NCBI GenBank assembly: GCA_002007465.1
Contig: LNAC01000036.1
Location: 6,217,852 to 6,281,851 of the forward strand
DNA from: Ailurus styani
Lineage: Eukaryota > Chordata > Mammalia > Carnivora > Ailuridae
DNA: 64,000 bases
Reading direction: 5' to 3'
Part shown: piece after piece, positions 21,511 to 32,300 of the stretch
Layout of the letters: each line of letters opens with the position of its first letter
How positions within the stretch are numbered: position 1 is the first letter of the stretch
Notes under the pieces: model-generated
What the model was told of the DNA's origin: nothing
Database searches by the model: none
What the model saw: only the letters and a program-made list of their open reading frames with translations
Program-made: the position numbers and the translations under genes

Positions 21511-22235
21511 CTTAAGGGAGAATTTGCCTACAGCTGCTTTAGTAGAGGCAGAGTCATCTGAGGACTGGCCCCGACGAAGGGAGCTCTCCTGGCTGTCTCT
21601 CCCCCCTGCCCCAAACTTCTGCCATCCCACCGAAACGGAAGCCTTGCGAGGGGGAGAGTAAAAATAAAGGGGCCGTGACTATACTCACTTTAAACACCTA
21701 AGCTTTATGAAACTTCTTTCAACTACATGCCTGTTAAGGAAAAACTGTCAAAGCAACAAAGATGCAAAGTGGAAACAGATGTTTTTCTACCGAAAGGGCT
21801 CTGAGGAATGGCTTCAGATAGTCATGTTTGTTTTCTGAGTAACTGGACCAACCGACTTTCTCGTCCGCCATGACAGCCCGCGGCCTGTTTCTTGGGCCCC
21901 TGCGGGTGCACGTGCTCAAACAGAGTCCAGCCATGGCAGCTGAGGTTCCCAGCAAGCCCTGAAGACAGAGGACGGCCTGGGGCTCTCAGTCTCAGCTCAG
22001 CTTAGAGCCACTACCCCTGCCTGGCCCCCACCCCCACCCTCCCAAAACAGGCCTGAGAGCCACTCTCAGGAAGGCAAGAGAGGGCAAGGGCATTTTATTC
22101 TCTGGCTGAGTTCATTCTTCCTTTCTGGGGAAGGCCAGGCCACTTGAACTCCTCTGAGATGGGAAGAGTCTTGGGAACACGAGCTTCCCCCCTTTCAGTT
22201 CATGACCCCCTTCCCTAAGGCTTTGCTTTTAGGCA
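21511..22235. other. Unique sequence, nothing recognised
   Basis: No repeat or exon identified. A C-rich stretch at 22020-22045 is simple sequence. Confidence 0.3.
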
Positions 22236-22960
22236 CCTTCGTTGCTAAAGGCATTTAACTTTAATTCCATTTGACTTCAATTGTGTCCAAATTACTGTAA
22301 AAAGGAAGAAGACAACAAGCTGTAAATATGAAGAGAGACAGAAAATCATTGAGAATCCTGCCTTTATGAATATTTGATGAAGAAAGGTTAGATCCATAGC
22401 TGGTAAATTATAAGAAATTATGTCCATCATGTGACTCTGTCAGCAAAGGTTAACACAAATGGGTTGGGACTTAGTTGGGATGACAACGCAGATTAAAAAA
22501 GATTTGTCCTGTCCTCACTGCAATTAGTTTTTCTCTTATTATTAGTGTAATAGAGTTGATCATTAGGATTATGGCAACAGAACAAATGTTCAGTGAAATC
22601 ATTTTGTGTTTCAGACTCGCATTGCATTTTTACGATAAATTTTTCATCTCTGCTAATCTTGCCCTTAATTGTGTGGTTGCTGTGGGCAGGATCCAATTAT
22701 TAACTCTTTTGATCCTACGATGCCCTTGCCATCAAGCACGCTGATTACATGCAGACCGAACAGAGGATCCTACGTTTTTCTGCAGCTGGATACATGGATC
22801 TCGTGGTTCATTTAGTGCATGCAGAAAAATGGTTAGTTTTGCTCAAATAACAGCTCCAGTCGGCCGTGAAATTGTTTATAATTGTGTTATAGGATTTTGA
22901 CCAGGTTAAAGGGCTTCTTGGGGCTTCCATTATGAACCTCATTTCTCAGGTATATATGAT
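22236..22960. promoter_or_regulatory. AT-rich candidate conserved non-coding element
   Basis: About 700 bp without recognisable repeats, with repeated TTTAATTCC-, AATTATTAAC-, CTTAATTGT- and TTTATAATTG-type words. Looks like enhancer-class sequence; conservation was not measured. Confidence 0.28.
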
Positions 22961-24774
22961 TCATTTTCCACTCTTAAAAACTCTGAATTAGGCTTAACGT
23001 TCTCTGCTTAGAGGCCTTACTGTTGTGGCTGTTATTATTACTATTTTGCAAAGGGGATTAAGGGAGTCATGCCACATTCTTTGTACCAAGGTGGAGAGTG
23101 TAACTGATGTCAAGCCGGGTAAGCCTGGATGTAGAACAAATGCCTAGAGGCACAATTTCTCCAAGTGGGAGTCTGGATTTCCCAGAGTACCTTCACGCCC
23201 CTTCGACAAAACTGAAGACCTTGAAGACAAAATCCAAGCGGAGGGTAGGATGAATAACCAATCACTAAAGAGAGATACACCAGACAGCATTTAAGTCTCC
23301 AGCCATCCCAGACCCGGCTCTAAATAATTAGAAACAAACTTGGACAATGTGGTGCCAGCTTACTTGGCTTCTCTAGGCTCCTTCTAGAAAACTCCACTGC
23401 CCTCACCCGAGGTCATCCTTTCTTCGGATGCTTTTAATTTCATACCTTTCATGGAGCTGCTATGTGTTTTTCAAATGAGGCGCAGGGCTGACGGAGTGTG
23501 TGAAGATCCGCAGAGGACAGAGAGAAAGGCAGCTAAGACTTGTGCCATGGAGGGCACGCCACGGAGGGGAAGACGTGGAGCATGGAGCGTGCCCACAACA
23601 GAAGAAGGAAATGAAGAAATAAAAATCTAAACACATCAGTGTGATATATGCTAATAAATCAAGAGACCCTAGAGGCTCCATGCAGAAGACAAAGTGGTTT
23701 TGTTTGTCCCCCCCCACCCCCAAATCTACAGTAAGCCTAGAAAATATGGAGGGCAAGGGAAAAACTGTCTTGGGAAGGGTTAAACGTGACAGCCAAAAGA
23801 ATACTTGGAATTGTCATGCCTGGAGCAATTTCACCGTGGAAGCAGTGTCTAAGCAAGGTCCACTGAGAGTCCCCTGAACTGAAGCAAACGCGCTCCCCAC
23901 ACTTAAAGTCATCCCAAAGTAGGAAATTTAACACATCAGGGAGCCTGCTGGATTATCAGATCAACTAATCAATAGCATTGACACTATTTCTGCCTAAAAG
24001 CATGGGGGAGCAGTAAAGCAAGACACCAGAGAGGACAGAATCTCTGCCAAGAACATTACTTGGGACCTTTGACTCTTGCCAGGGGCCCAGGAGGTACATG
24101 ACTTTTCTTCCCAAGACCTGGGATTTTCTGCCTAAGTAACTTTGACCTGCTTGGCTTGAGTCAATTGCAGCCTTCATTAGGAATTGGTACAAGTGACGTA
24201 TGCGAATGGCACGGGCCCCGTCTCCCAGGCATCTGAAGCAGCATGTTGGGTCACGCCATTCCCCGCTTCCGGCGGCCCTCCCCGTCAGACTGCGTAAATC
24301 TCAGCCGTGTGTGCAATGGTGCGGGACTCAGTGGGATACAAATAGCTTCTCCGTGTATCTGGATGGCTCTGGAGACTGGAGCTACCTGAAGAGTTGTGTC
24401 CCCTCTGTGTGACCTGTACCTGGCGGCTCTGAAAAGACATCTGGGCCCCTCTCAACTCACTGAATTTAATGCTCCAGAAAGCAACTAGATGTCATCAGTG
24501 AGGATGAAGCTAACTCAGAGAGACAAAGAGAACACACTCTTCATGTCCCCAAGTCTATGAAAGAGCATTTGGGGGCAATGCAGAACCCACCGACCGAACC
24601 CATGCCACGCATGCCCTGTGGAGTCTGGCCATCTCCCCAAATGGCTCCTTTCAGTGAGCAATCTGGAGGCCAGCCTCCAAATACCAGAATGAAGCCCCAG
24701 TCTAGAAACATCTGTAGCTGGCAGAGACAAGAACAAGGCTGGCAAGGGAAGGCGACTCACATTAGTTCAGTACC
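22961..24774. other. Unique sequence, nothing recognised
   Basis: No named repeat. Frames on both strands near 23460-23880 overlap each other and have no splice support. Confidence 0.3.
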
Positions 24775-24945
24775 TGGGATGGACCAGTTAATTTATTTCA
24801 TTTTCTTACCTCTACATAATTATTCCAAGTTTACTGATAAGAAAACTGAAGGTTTAGAAAGAAAGGTTAAATAACTTGTCCAAGAAAAGACTGGGATTCA
24901 AATCCAGGCCTGCCAGGCTCCAAACCACTACCCCAAACTCTTTGC
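24775..24945 (-). mobile_element. MIR remnant, minus strand
   Basis: Reversed MIR: 'tactgataagaaaactgaag', 'gttaaataacttgtccaaga', 'actgggattcaaatccaggc' and 'ctccaaaccactaccccaaa'. Confidence 0.85.
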
Positions 24946-25318
24946 AGCACCCAAGTTGCCTTGTTCCCAGCAGAGGAACGAAAGACAGCTTACCAAATGC
25001 AGTAAAGGCAAACAGTCGAAATGTCAACACCACCAAACCCCTGAAATGCAAGAGAAGAAGAAGGCTGGACAGTGGCGTGCTTTGGACGGAACACTGGTGT
25101 TGGTATTTGATCTCTTCTCAGATAGGATACATAATGGGAGTGCAAACAGGAGATTTAAAGAGGTAAAATGCAGAACTTATATGGACACGGATAACTCACG
25201 GTCCACATCTGTACCAGGCACTGGGCTCTCTAACCATGACAAAGCCAAGGGTTTCTAGAACTGGCATATTATTGTAGTCCGCCTGGCTGTGCTCTAACTA
25301 TTTCAAGGACTATTAAAT
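24946..25318. other. Unique sequence, nothing recognised
   Basis: A 'taccaggcactgggctctc' word near 25210 might be a trace of L2 or MIR. Confidence 0.3.
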
Positions 25319-25820
25319 TAAACCCTGGAGACAGTTTCCCTTAAGATAAAGGGCATGCTTTTTATTGTGCCATCAAAGGAGACCAGAAAACCTGAATCTT
25401 TCAGCTTTAAAGACAACATAATGAGATCAGAGATTTTGCTTGCAAAGAAATTAACTTTCGGTTAATTAATGAAAGTAACCTTAAACAGCGGGCATGTTGC
25501 CAACAACCAGGACACTATAATAGAAAGGGGGGGGTGGAGATAATGGGCTGCTTTCAAGGGGCCAGGCTCAGCAGCCCAGAAAAGAAATTTGATGAGGATG
25601 CTGCTTGTAAATTTGATCTCAAATTCTTAAGATGAACAAATAATAGTCTTATCTGTAATAAAGTCTGCTACAAATGCTTTCTTTTTGCCCATAATTTTCT
25701 GTTCAATTTAGATAGAAGATTTAATTAGATGTTGGTGAAACACCAGTTATTTAATAAAACCCTTAATAAAAATCTAATCTATGGTACATAGAAACCTCTG
25801 TAGTATAATCACAATTTAGA
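25319..25820. promoter_or_regulatory. AT-rich candidate conserved non-coding element
   Basis: Two repeat-poor blocks flank a G run at 25518-25525. Words include GGTTAATTAATG, TTTAATTAGATG and TTATTTAATAAAA, typical homeobox targets. Composition-based call. Confidence 0.28.
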
Positions 25821-27738
25821 AAAATACATTTCAGAGTATTTACTTCTTACAATTAAGGAAAAAAATATATATGTGACGTGTTCTGTTTTCCACTCAAGGG
25901 CTAAGAAGGCAAACCCCAATAAAAAACGAACAAACCAACCCCAAACTGCAACCCTTTCTCCTTTCTCATCAAGTTTGTATTTACAGGTTTTCTTTGGTCC
26001 GTTGCAACCAAAAGCGCTCCTCGAACCTGAACGAGGCCACGAAGAACGATCCCTCTCACCTCATAAAAATTTTTACACTACAATTTGCTTATCATGAGAA
26101 ACTGACTTTTAAGGATTCCTGAAATTGTATGAGAAACAGGATGGTCCCGTACCTCTGTTAAATCCAATCATAATTTTTCTGTTCCAGAATATCAGCAAAC
26201 TCTGAAGTGATGATAAGGCTCTCTCCCGCCTAAGTGCAAGAGTATAATAAATTAAGAGAGCGTGAGGGACCCACAGCCCATCTGAAGGTGATGTTAAGGA
26301 CATTTTGAGCATCACTCTGAATCTCTAATACCTTGAACAAAGGCAGAATTCTAGACTGGACATCCTGAGCTCCAGATTTTACTCAAAATGACCAAATCTC
26401 AGAGGTCCTATTTCCTACGCACAAAACTTGGGGATTGGTGGGAATGCTGGTTTCCCAACAGGCAGCATTGTTCCTAAGTCCCCAGCCTCTGGCACGAGAA
26501 TTAAGAACCGAGATCTGGAGAGAATTGAGATGTGAGAGAATCTGGAACAGAGATCCAAACTGCATGATGCATCGGGCGGTCTGCTTTTTTACGGGTTTAC
26601 TGGAAGGAGGTGAACAGCGTGGAGGGAGGGACACCGCCCTTGCTCAGCGGTTCAGACCATATTACCTCTTGGCCATGTCCCTTTCCTCACTATTCCACAG
26701 TTCTTAGGCTCTTCCAGGATTCTTGAGGTAGAAGAATCTGACTGAAGTAATTTCTCAGATAAACAAAGGGATGGGGTAGGGCTTAGTGGAGGTAGAAGGG
26801 CTAACATTCTCAGCCTGAAGGGGCATGTGGAAGCTGGTGGAAATCATTCTGTTTTTCTGCTGTGCCTCTACCGACCCAGCACCAAAACTGAAATGCCTAC
26901 TGAATGAACTCTGTGTCCTTGGCCAGGGCCATGTGGCATCTCTGCTCACGTCTGACTTGAGAAGGTCACTATTTAATGCATCTGGGTGTTGTGATCATCC
27001 AGATTTAATCATCAGGATGGGGTTCCAGTGGCTTCCACTGTATATAAATTTAAATAATGGCCCCTCCTCTCAGAAGGAAGGAAATCCACAGAGTTTGCCC
27101 ATCTGTTCCGAGAGGCTGTTCATTCTGAGTTTCTGATTAGATGCCTCCTACTATCCTATGCACGCCACAATCTCCCAACAATGCCACGGTGTTTGGGGGA
27201 CATTTAAGGATCGATAGCTCTTGTTATTTTTGGTTCAAATCGAATTCCTCTTTGGTCACTGACACAAGGGCTTGGCACGGACTGAAAATGGCCAGTGCTT
27301 GCTGCGATACTGTCCCGGCGGCCAGCGGGAGTCTGTCGGCCACTCTGGGGCCCCACGGCCACTCGAGAACGTGTCCTGATTGGGTGTCAGATTGGATTTC
27401 ACTTCTGTGTCTGCCATGCCAATACCTACATGGCTGGCCAGTACCCACACAAGTCCGACCCCAGATTGGGCTGGAGGATAAGAGAAACTGGGGACCTGCC
27501 ACAGAGTTCTTGGAAAATGGAATGAGGACGTAATAAGAAAACCACCGGAAACACTACCTAATTGCTCCCTTTGAGAAGGAGGGGGAGAAGGGGTGGGGTC
27601 ACACACAAGGCCTAGTTGCGTCTCTTCCCAGTGTGTACTAAATTGTCAATCACCTCCTCCCCTCCCCTCTACAAGTTGGCTTCACCTGCTTAGTACCCTT
27701 GCCATTGTGAGGGACAAGAGACATATTCTTCTGTTAAA

Positions 27739-27739
<1 letters not shown>
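25821..27739. other. Unique sequence, nothing recognised
   Basis: No repeat family recognised over 1.9 kb. The frames at 27141-27606 on both strands overlap and follow local GC content. Confidence 0.3.

Positions 27740-27784
<45 letters not shown>
27740..27784. repeat. (AC)n microsatellite, about 22 units
   Basis: Uninterrupted AC dinucleotides, long enough to be highly polymorphic in a population. Confidence 0.97.
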
Positions 27785-27785
<1 letters not shown>

Positions 27786-28389
27786 GCTGATGTGCTTCTA
27801 GGTCCAAAAAGCCAAAAGGGGGGAAAAAATCCCAATCCCTTTTTTGGTAGAAAGCACAGAGGCAGTCTCTGAAGCTTTTAAAATATTAACCTTATAATAA
27901 GGAGACATGAGGTTTTTGCTCCACTTGTGAGTTTCACACAACATCCTGCCTCAACAGGATCTTTTGGAGCCCGGGGCACCTCCAAGCACGAGCTGTTCTT
28001 CCAGCGGGATGTTGACTTTTGTGGTCTATTAAGCAAGCAATGCATAAGGCAAAGTATACTCTTCCAGGAGAACTCAGGCACAAGTGCTTTAGGCCAAACT
28101 GTACATAAGTCAGTCCCTCTCCCCCCTGGGTTTGCTCAAGAGAGTGCTCCCTAACAAGACCAGGATAATGGCGAACTTCAGTGTTCAAGCAGCAACGAGA
28201 CAGTAGGTCCCCTAAACCACCTAAGGAGTCTATTTGTGTTGCTGGGGAAGTCACCAAGGCTCTTGGGTGGTGGGCCCTGCAGACTGATAGTCAAGGCAAC
28301 CCAGCTCTGGCTTCTTGGTGTGGCTAACAAGCCCTCGCCATCGGCAGCTGAGCCTCAGTAGCTGAGATCCTGAGCTTCGAAATCTCATA
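27785..28389. other. Unique sequence, nothing recognised
   Basis: No named repeat or exon. Confidence 0.3.
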
Positions 28390-28600
28390 GAGGCTTGGGC
28401 TGGTGTCTTGACTGTGTGACTGACCTTGGGAAAAGTACAAAATCATGCTAAGTTTCCTTATCTCTACATGGGGCTACACATATCTATTTCAGAGATGTCG
28501 TGAGGCCCCTGTGGGATCCCAGATACACAGTGCATGGCACACAGCAACTAGCTTGATCAACAGCAGCCTTTCTTATTAGGGTAATATCTTCCCTGGCACT
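28390..28600 (+). mobile_element. MIR remnant, plus strand
   Basis: 'tgtgactgaccttgggaaaa', 'agtttccttatctctacatg', 'gagatgtcgtgaggcccctg' and 'gtgcatggcacacagcaact' follow MIR order to the 3' end. Confidence 0.8.
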
Positions 28601-28856
28601 TGGCGACTAGGAGCTGTGACTGTGCCAGTCATTCCATCACTGTCTTCAACAGTCAGGGATGCTTCCACTATGCCTATGAGCATGATGATTAGCTCTCTCT
28701 AGTGTTTCAAAGCATAAACACCACCCAATGGTTGGGAGGGACAGTCAGCTGCAACAGCGTAAGGTCCTGGCCCAGAAGGCACAGAACGGTGGCTAAGAGG
28801 CCACTTTGAGCTCACATTTATTTTGGCCCAAATGGTATGGCTCTTGCAATCTTTTT
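28601..28856. other. Short unique stretch
   Basis: Nothing recognised. Confidence 0.3.
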
Positions 28857-29276
28857 AAAATGTGAATTAGTGGGGCGCCTGGGTGGCTCAGTCATTAACT
28901 GTCTGCCTTCGGCTCATGTCATGATCCCAGGGTTCTGGGATCAAGTCCCACATCAGGCTCCCTGCTCAGCGGGGAGTCTGCTTCTCCCTCTCCCACTCCC
29001 CCTGCTTGTGTTCCCTCTCTCACTGTGTCTCTGTCAAATAAATAAATAAAATCTTAAAAAAAAATAAAATGTGGGCGCCTGGGTGGCTCAGTGGGTTAAA
29101 GCCTCTGCTTTCAGCTCAGGTCATGATCTCAGGGTCCTGGGATCGAGGCCCGCTTCGGGCTCCCTGCTCAGCGGGGAGCCTGCTTCCGCCCCCCCCCCGC
29201 CTCCTTGTGATCTCTCTCCCTCTGTGAAATAAATAAATAAAATCTTTAAAAAAAATAAAATAAAATGTGAATTAGT
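28857..29276 (+). mobile_element. CAN-SINE (older, outer) of a nested pair
   Basis: Body 28872 to about 29064: 'ggggcgcctgggtggctcag', 'ctgtctgccttcggctcatg', 'ctgggatcaagtcccacatc', 'ctccctgctcagcggggagt', CT-rich part, AAATAAATAAATAAAATCTT, A tail. Its duplication AAAATGTGAATTAGT is at 28857-28871. The right-hand copy was split by a second SINE, so the complete copy now appears at 29262-29276. Confidence 0.95.
29074..29258 (+). mobile_element. CAN-SINE (younger, inner), mustelid-like head
   Basis: Begins 'ggcgcctgggtggctcagtg' then 'ggttaaagcctctgctttca', with 'gtcatgatctcagggtcctg' and 'ggatcgaggcccgcttcggg', a C run, 'cctccttgtgatctctctcc' and AAATAAATAAATAAAATCTT. Its own duplication AATAAAATGTG is at 29063-29073 and 29259-29269, inside the tail and right target copy of the older SINE. 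The GTGGGTTAAAGCCTCTG head is recalled from mustelid-rich subfamilies. Confidence 0.93.
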
Positions 29277-29294
29277 TATTTAATGAAAAAGAAA

Positions 29295-29313
29295 GGCAAG
29301 GCAAGGCAAGGCA
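29295..29313. repeat. (GGCAA)n pentamer repeat
   Basis: Three full GGCAA units plus a partial one just downstream of the nested SINEs. Short, low complexity. Confidence 0.8.
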
Positions 29314-30005
29314 GAGATTTTGGTCAAAAATGCAGAGTTCTGTCTTGGCTTGAGAAATGGGAAGATCTGCTTATCTGGTCCAATATTCCCCCACAAGGAT
29401 CACTGGCTGGAGGGGAGTAATGGCTGCACCCTTGAGACAGGACGCCCATGCCCCGGTCTGAAACGAATCCCACAGCCCCGTGCTTGGCGTGCTTCCTCCT
29501 CTGTATTACCAGGTCCTACTCCAGTTCACGGGCTGTAGGAGAGACTTCCGTCATCGTTAGCCATCCACTGTTGGGCTATCTGGCTCCTACAATTCTGCCA
29601 TTTTGCTTTCTGAAGTTTTAGTCCAGAAGGGCCTTGGAGCTGCTTTCGTTCTGCCTCATGACTTACCCCACTCCACAGTAGTCACTTGGGTGACATCTAC
29701 ATGCTCTCCCCAGGGTGACCGTTGACCGTCAGCAACTAGTCTGTCCCTCATTTGTTGGCCCTCCTGACTCTCGGCACACCTACTTACATATTGCCTTCTG
29801 TGGGGTCAACCCTGGCTTCACTTTGAGGCCAGTTCAGACCCAGACAATGTGGGGAGATACCAGATCATGGAGCTCGGCATCAAGCTTCATTCTCAGTTTG
29901 GCCCATCTTGTGCCTAGATCTCATTACCATGGATTGTGTTAGCAACACTGACTTCTCTCATGTACACACCCCCATCTCCAGGGCCACGCTTAGCGTACCT
30001 GACAG
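29314..30005. other. Unique sequence, nothing recognised
   Basis: Possibly an old repeat around 29560-29850 given its phrasing, but I cannot name it. Confidence 0.25.
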
Positions 30006-30265
30006 CCAAAGGGCATCATTTATTACACCCCTGTCCTCTATATAACAAAGTTATTCCCAGTAACAATCATATAATAGTATTAAGTATGGTCATGATTTAT
30101 TCTTTAGTTTCAAAGGAGTAATTAACAAAGAAAGAATAAATTCTGACTAACAAATATTACTCAAATTCAGTCAAAGAGTCTGTGCAGAGAATTAAATTTT
30201 CATTGGCCAAATCAACATGATTACCCAGAGTAATCTATGAACTGGTTCACTGTTTTAAAGAAAAA
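30006..30265. promoter_or_regulatory. AT-rich candidate conserved non-coding element
   Basis: Repeat-free, with AGTAATTAACAAAG, AGAATTAAATTTTC and CATTGGCCAAAT words. Composition-based call. Confidence 0.25.
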
Positions 30266-30577
30266 TACAGACTTCAGTGGTCACGGGGTGTGACAGAGTC
30301 CAAGGATCCCCAATTGCGATTTCTTTGTCTTAACCACGGCCTATCATCGTTCATTTTCAATCCACTGTTTGGAGGCAGAAATACGTGGCGCCATAGTGGT
30401 CGGAGACATAAACTACACCCGAGGCGAGCACAAGCAATTCCAAATGGCAATGAACTTACTCTGAAATGGATAGGCGTAGCTGAGTCTTAGTGCATCTGTG
30501 GCTGATGCTGTAAGTGAAAGTCCTCTGAATTAATGTCTATATAGAATACTGTGTTTATTAAAGGATATGTTACTACG
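30266..30577. other. Unique sequence, nothing recognised
   Basis: No named repeat or exon. Confidence 0.3.
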
Positions 30578-30757
30578 ATGTGCTAATTTGGGGCCATTGG
30601 GTGGCTTAGTTGGTTGAGCATCTGACTCTTGGGTTTCACGTTGGGCTCTGGGCTCAGTGGGAAGTCTGCTTGAGATTCTTTCTCTCCCTCTCTCCCTCCA
30701 CCCGCTCATACACTCTCTCTAAAATAAATAAATCTTTTTTTTAAATGTGCTAATTTG
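30578..30757 (+). mobile_element. Short, internally deleted CAN-SINE with target-site duplication
   Basis: Body 30591-30744: 'gggccattgggtggcttagt', 'ggttgagcatctgactcttg', 'ggtttcacgttgggctctgg', 'gggaagtctgcttgagattc', CT-rich part and 'aaaataaataaatc'. The segment with the B box (GGTCATGATC...GATCGAG) is deleted. Perfect 13-bp duplication ATGTGCTAATTTG at 30578-30590 and 30745-30757. Confidence 0.95.
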
Positions 30758-30763
30758 AAGCCC

Positions 30764-30777
30764 ATATATATATATAT
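30764..30777. repeat. (AT)n short microsatellite
   Basis: Seven AT units immediately after the SINE's right duplication. Confidence 0.85.
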
Positions 30778-31740
30778 GTATTAGAAAACTACAGGAGTAA
30801 TTCAGAAATTGTGTAGAAATGAGATCAAGAGAAGAGTTTTGTAGAGAGGAGTCCTCTATCATTGGTGGTGTTTAGAACTGACAGAAAATGGTGATAATGA
30901 AAAGCAGACTGGATCTTGTCAGTTTTATTCTTGTTTTTAGATCTTCTACAGACAAGGCCGCCTTTACTGCCCGCATGGAGTGGGAGAGGGAGAGCTGGGC
31001 GGGCCGTTCGCACGGCCCACCCTTGGTACATCACCACGCATCTCTTAATTTGATTTATGCTTTTTATTGTTAAGACGTTTTGGTCTGGTTTCCTGACCCC
31101 TTTTGGGCCAGAAGTTTGGTCTGAGTCTTTGATCTTCTCCTTCCAAATCCACGACTCTGGACTCTCGATCCAACTGCCTGCCTTTCTGGCCTTCAGACCT
31201 TGCTTGCCTCTTCCTGCAGACTCAGCTCCCCACACCAAACCCCTCACCTACCTGCTCCCTTGCTATCTGCTTTTTTCAGATACCATCCTCTCTGCCTTTG
31301 ATGATTTCTCTAAACGTGAACATTTGCCTGCCTGACTGAAGGGGGCTCAAGTAAGCTTTCTTTCCTGGCTAGTTGGCCTCTTGGCATAAACTCTACATTG
31401 TCCTATGGGTGCCTAAATTTCAAAGTGGCAATCCTATGAAAAGCATCATCTTCATGTTACCAGCCTGGTGGGCAAGGTGGGCTAGGGATGCATTCTTGGT
31501 CGTACGTGATGCTAGAAGAAAACTGCTCGAGAGAACAGACGATTTAACAATGGCAGCCAAGCTGACCGACATCAAGGCTAAAACAGGTGACAGCTCCATA
31601 GGTGCTGGGCTTAGTCTGGGGTTTGATGCTTTATTTGACTCCAAGTTGTGTCTACTGGGCTGCCGACGGCAGCTTCGGCATATGTGATGTCCATTTTTCA
31701 GGACAGTATGTTGCCTGATAGCAGAATTTATGGTCCTTAG
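30778..31740. other. Unique sequence, nothing recognised
   Basis: No named repeat. The 140-residue minus frame at 30825-31247 lacks splice or family support. Confidence 0.3.
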
Positions 31741-32300
31741 TTGTGAAATAATCAATAAAATCACCTGGCCACATGAGGGCCTTCTCCAGTACAGTCTAAT
31801 ACAGAATGCTTATCTTATTCAGGCACAACATCAGCTTTTAATATCCTACTGAATCTGCAAATCAATCCCTGATTTTTAAGATTTGAGAGGAGTCTTAGGC
31901 ACCTGGAGTCCCTTTATACATAACGATAATGATGCTCATAACTTTATCAGTTAATCACATATGTCAATAATCACATAATGTCAATAACCACACAGGCTGG
32001 TTCCCCGAAATTGTTTTCCTATGCTTTGGCTTAAACTTTTGACCGACTGTTATAAGAAACGAGGACTTATCGAAAAGGGTAGTGGTTGCGTCTCATCATT
32101 CTAGAAAATCAAGACAGAGTTTCAATATTTAATTCTAAATCCTAAGCATCCATTACTAATACGCACACCTTTACTTATTTGCAGTGAAGAATAATAATCT
32201 CAGCCTTTCATCTGGTTTCAAATGAAATAATACCGAGGAGGCATTTTAAGGTATGGCTCTGATAGGCTAAATAATGATTGTACCTTATTTATTTAGTCCC
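31741..32300. promoter_or_regulatory. AT-rich candidate regulatory stretch with a tandem motif
   Basis: Repeat-free by family. Contains the 16/17-bp tandem unit at 31953-31985, followed by a RUNX-like AACCACA at 31986. Composition-based call. Confidence 0.28.
31953..31985. repeat. Two-copy tandem repeat of a 16/17-bp unit
   Basis: AATCACATATGTCAAT (31953-31968) is followed directly by AATCACATAATGTCAAT (31969-31985), identical except for one added A. The first copy holds a CATATG E-box and both carry a TGTCAAT word. Confidence 0.85.

Noticed and set aside
21277..21561. Open frames across the SINE at 21.25-21.5 kb
   Set aside because: They read through SINE sequence and its GA repeat.
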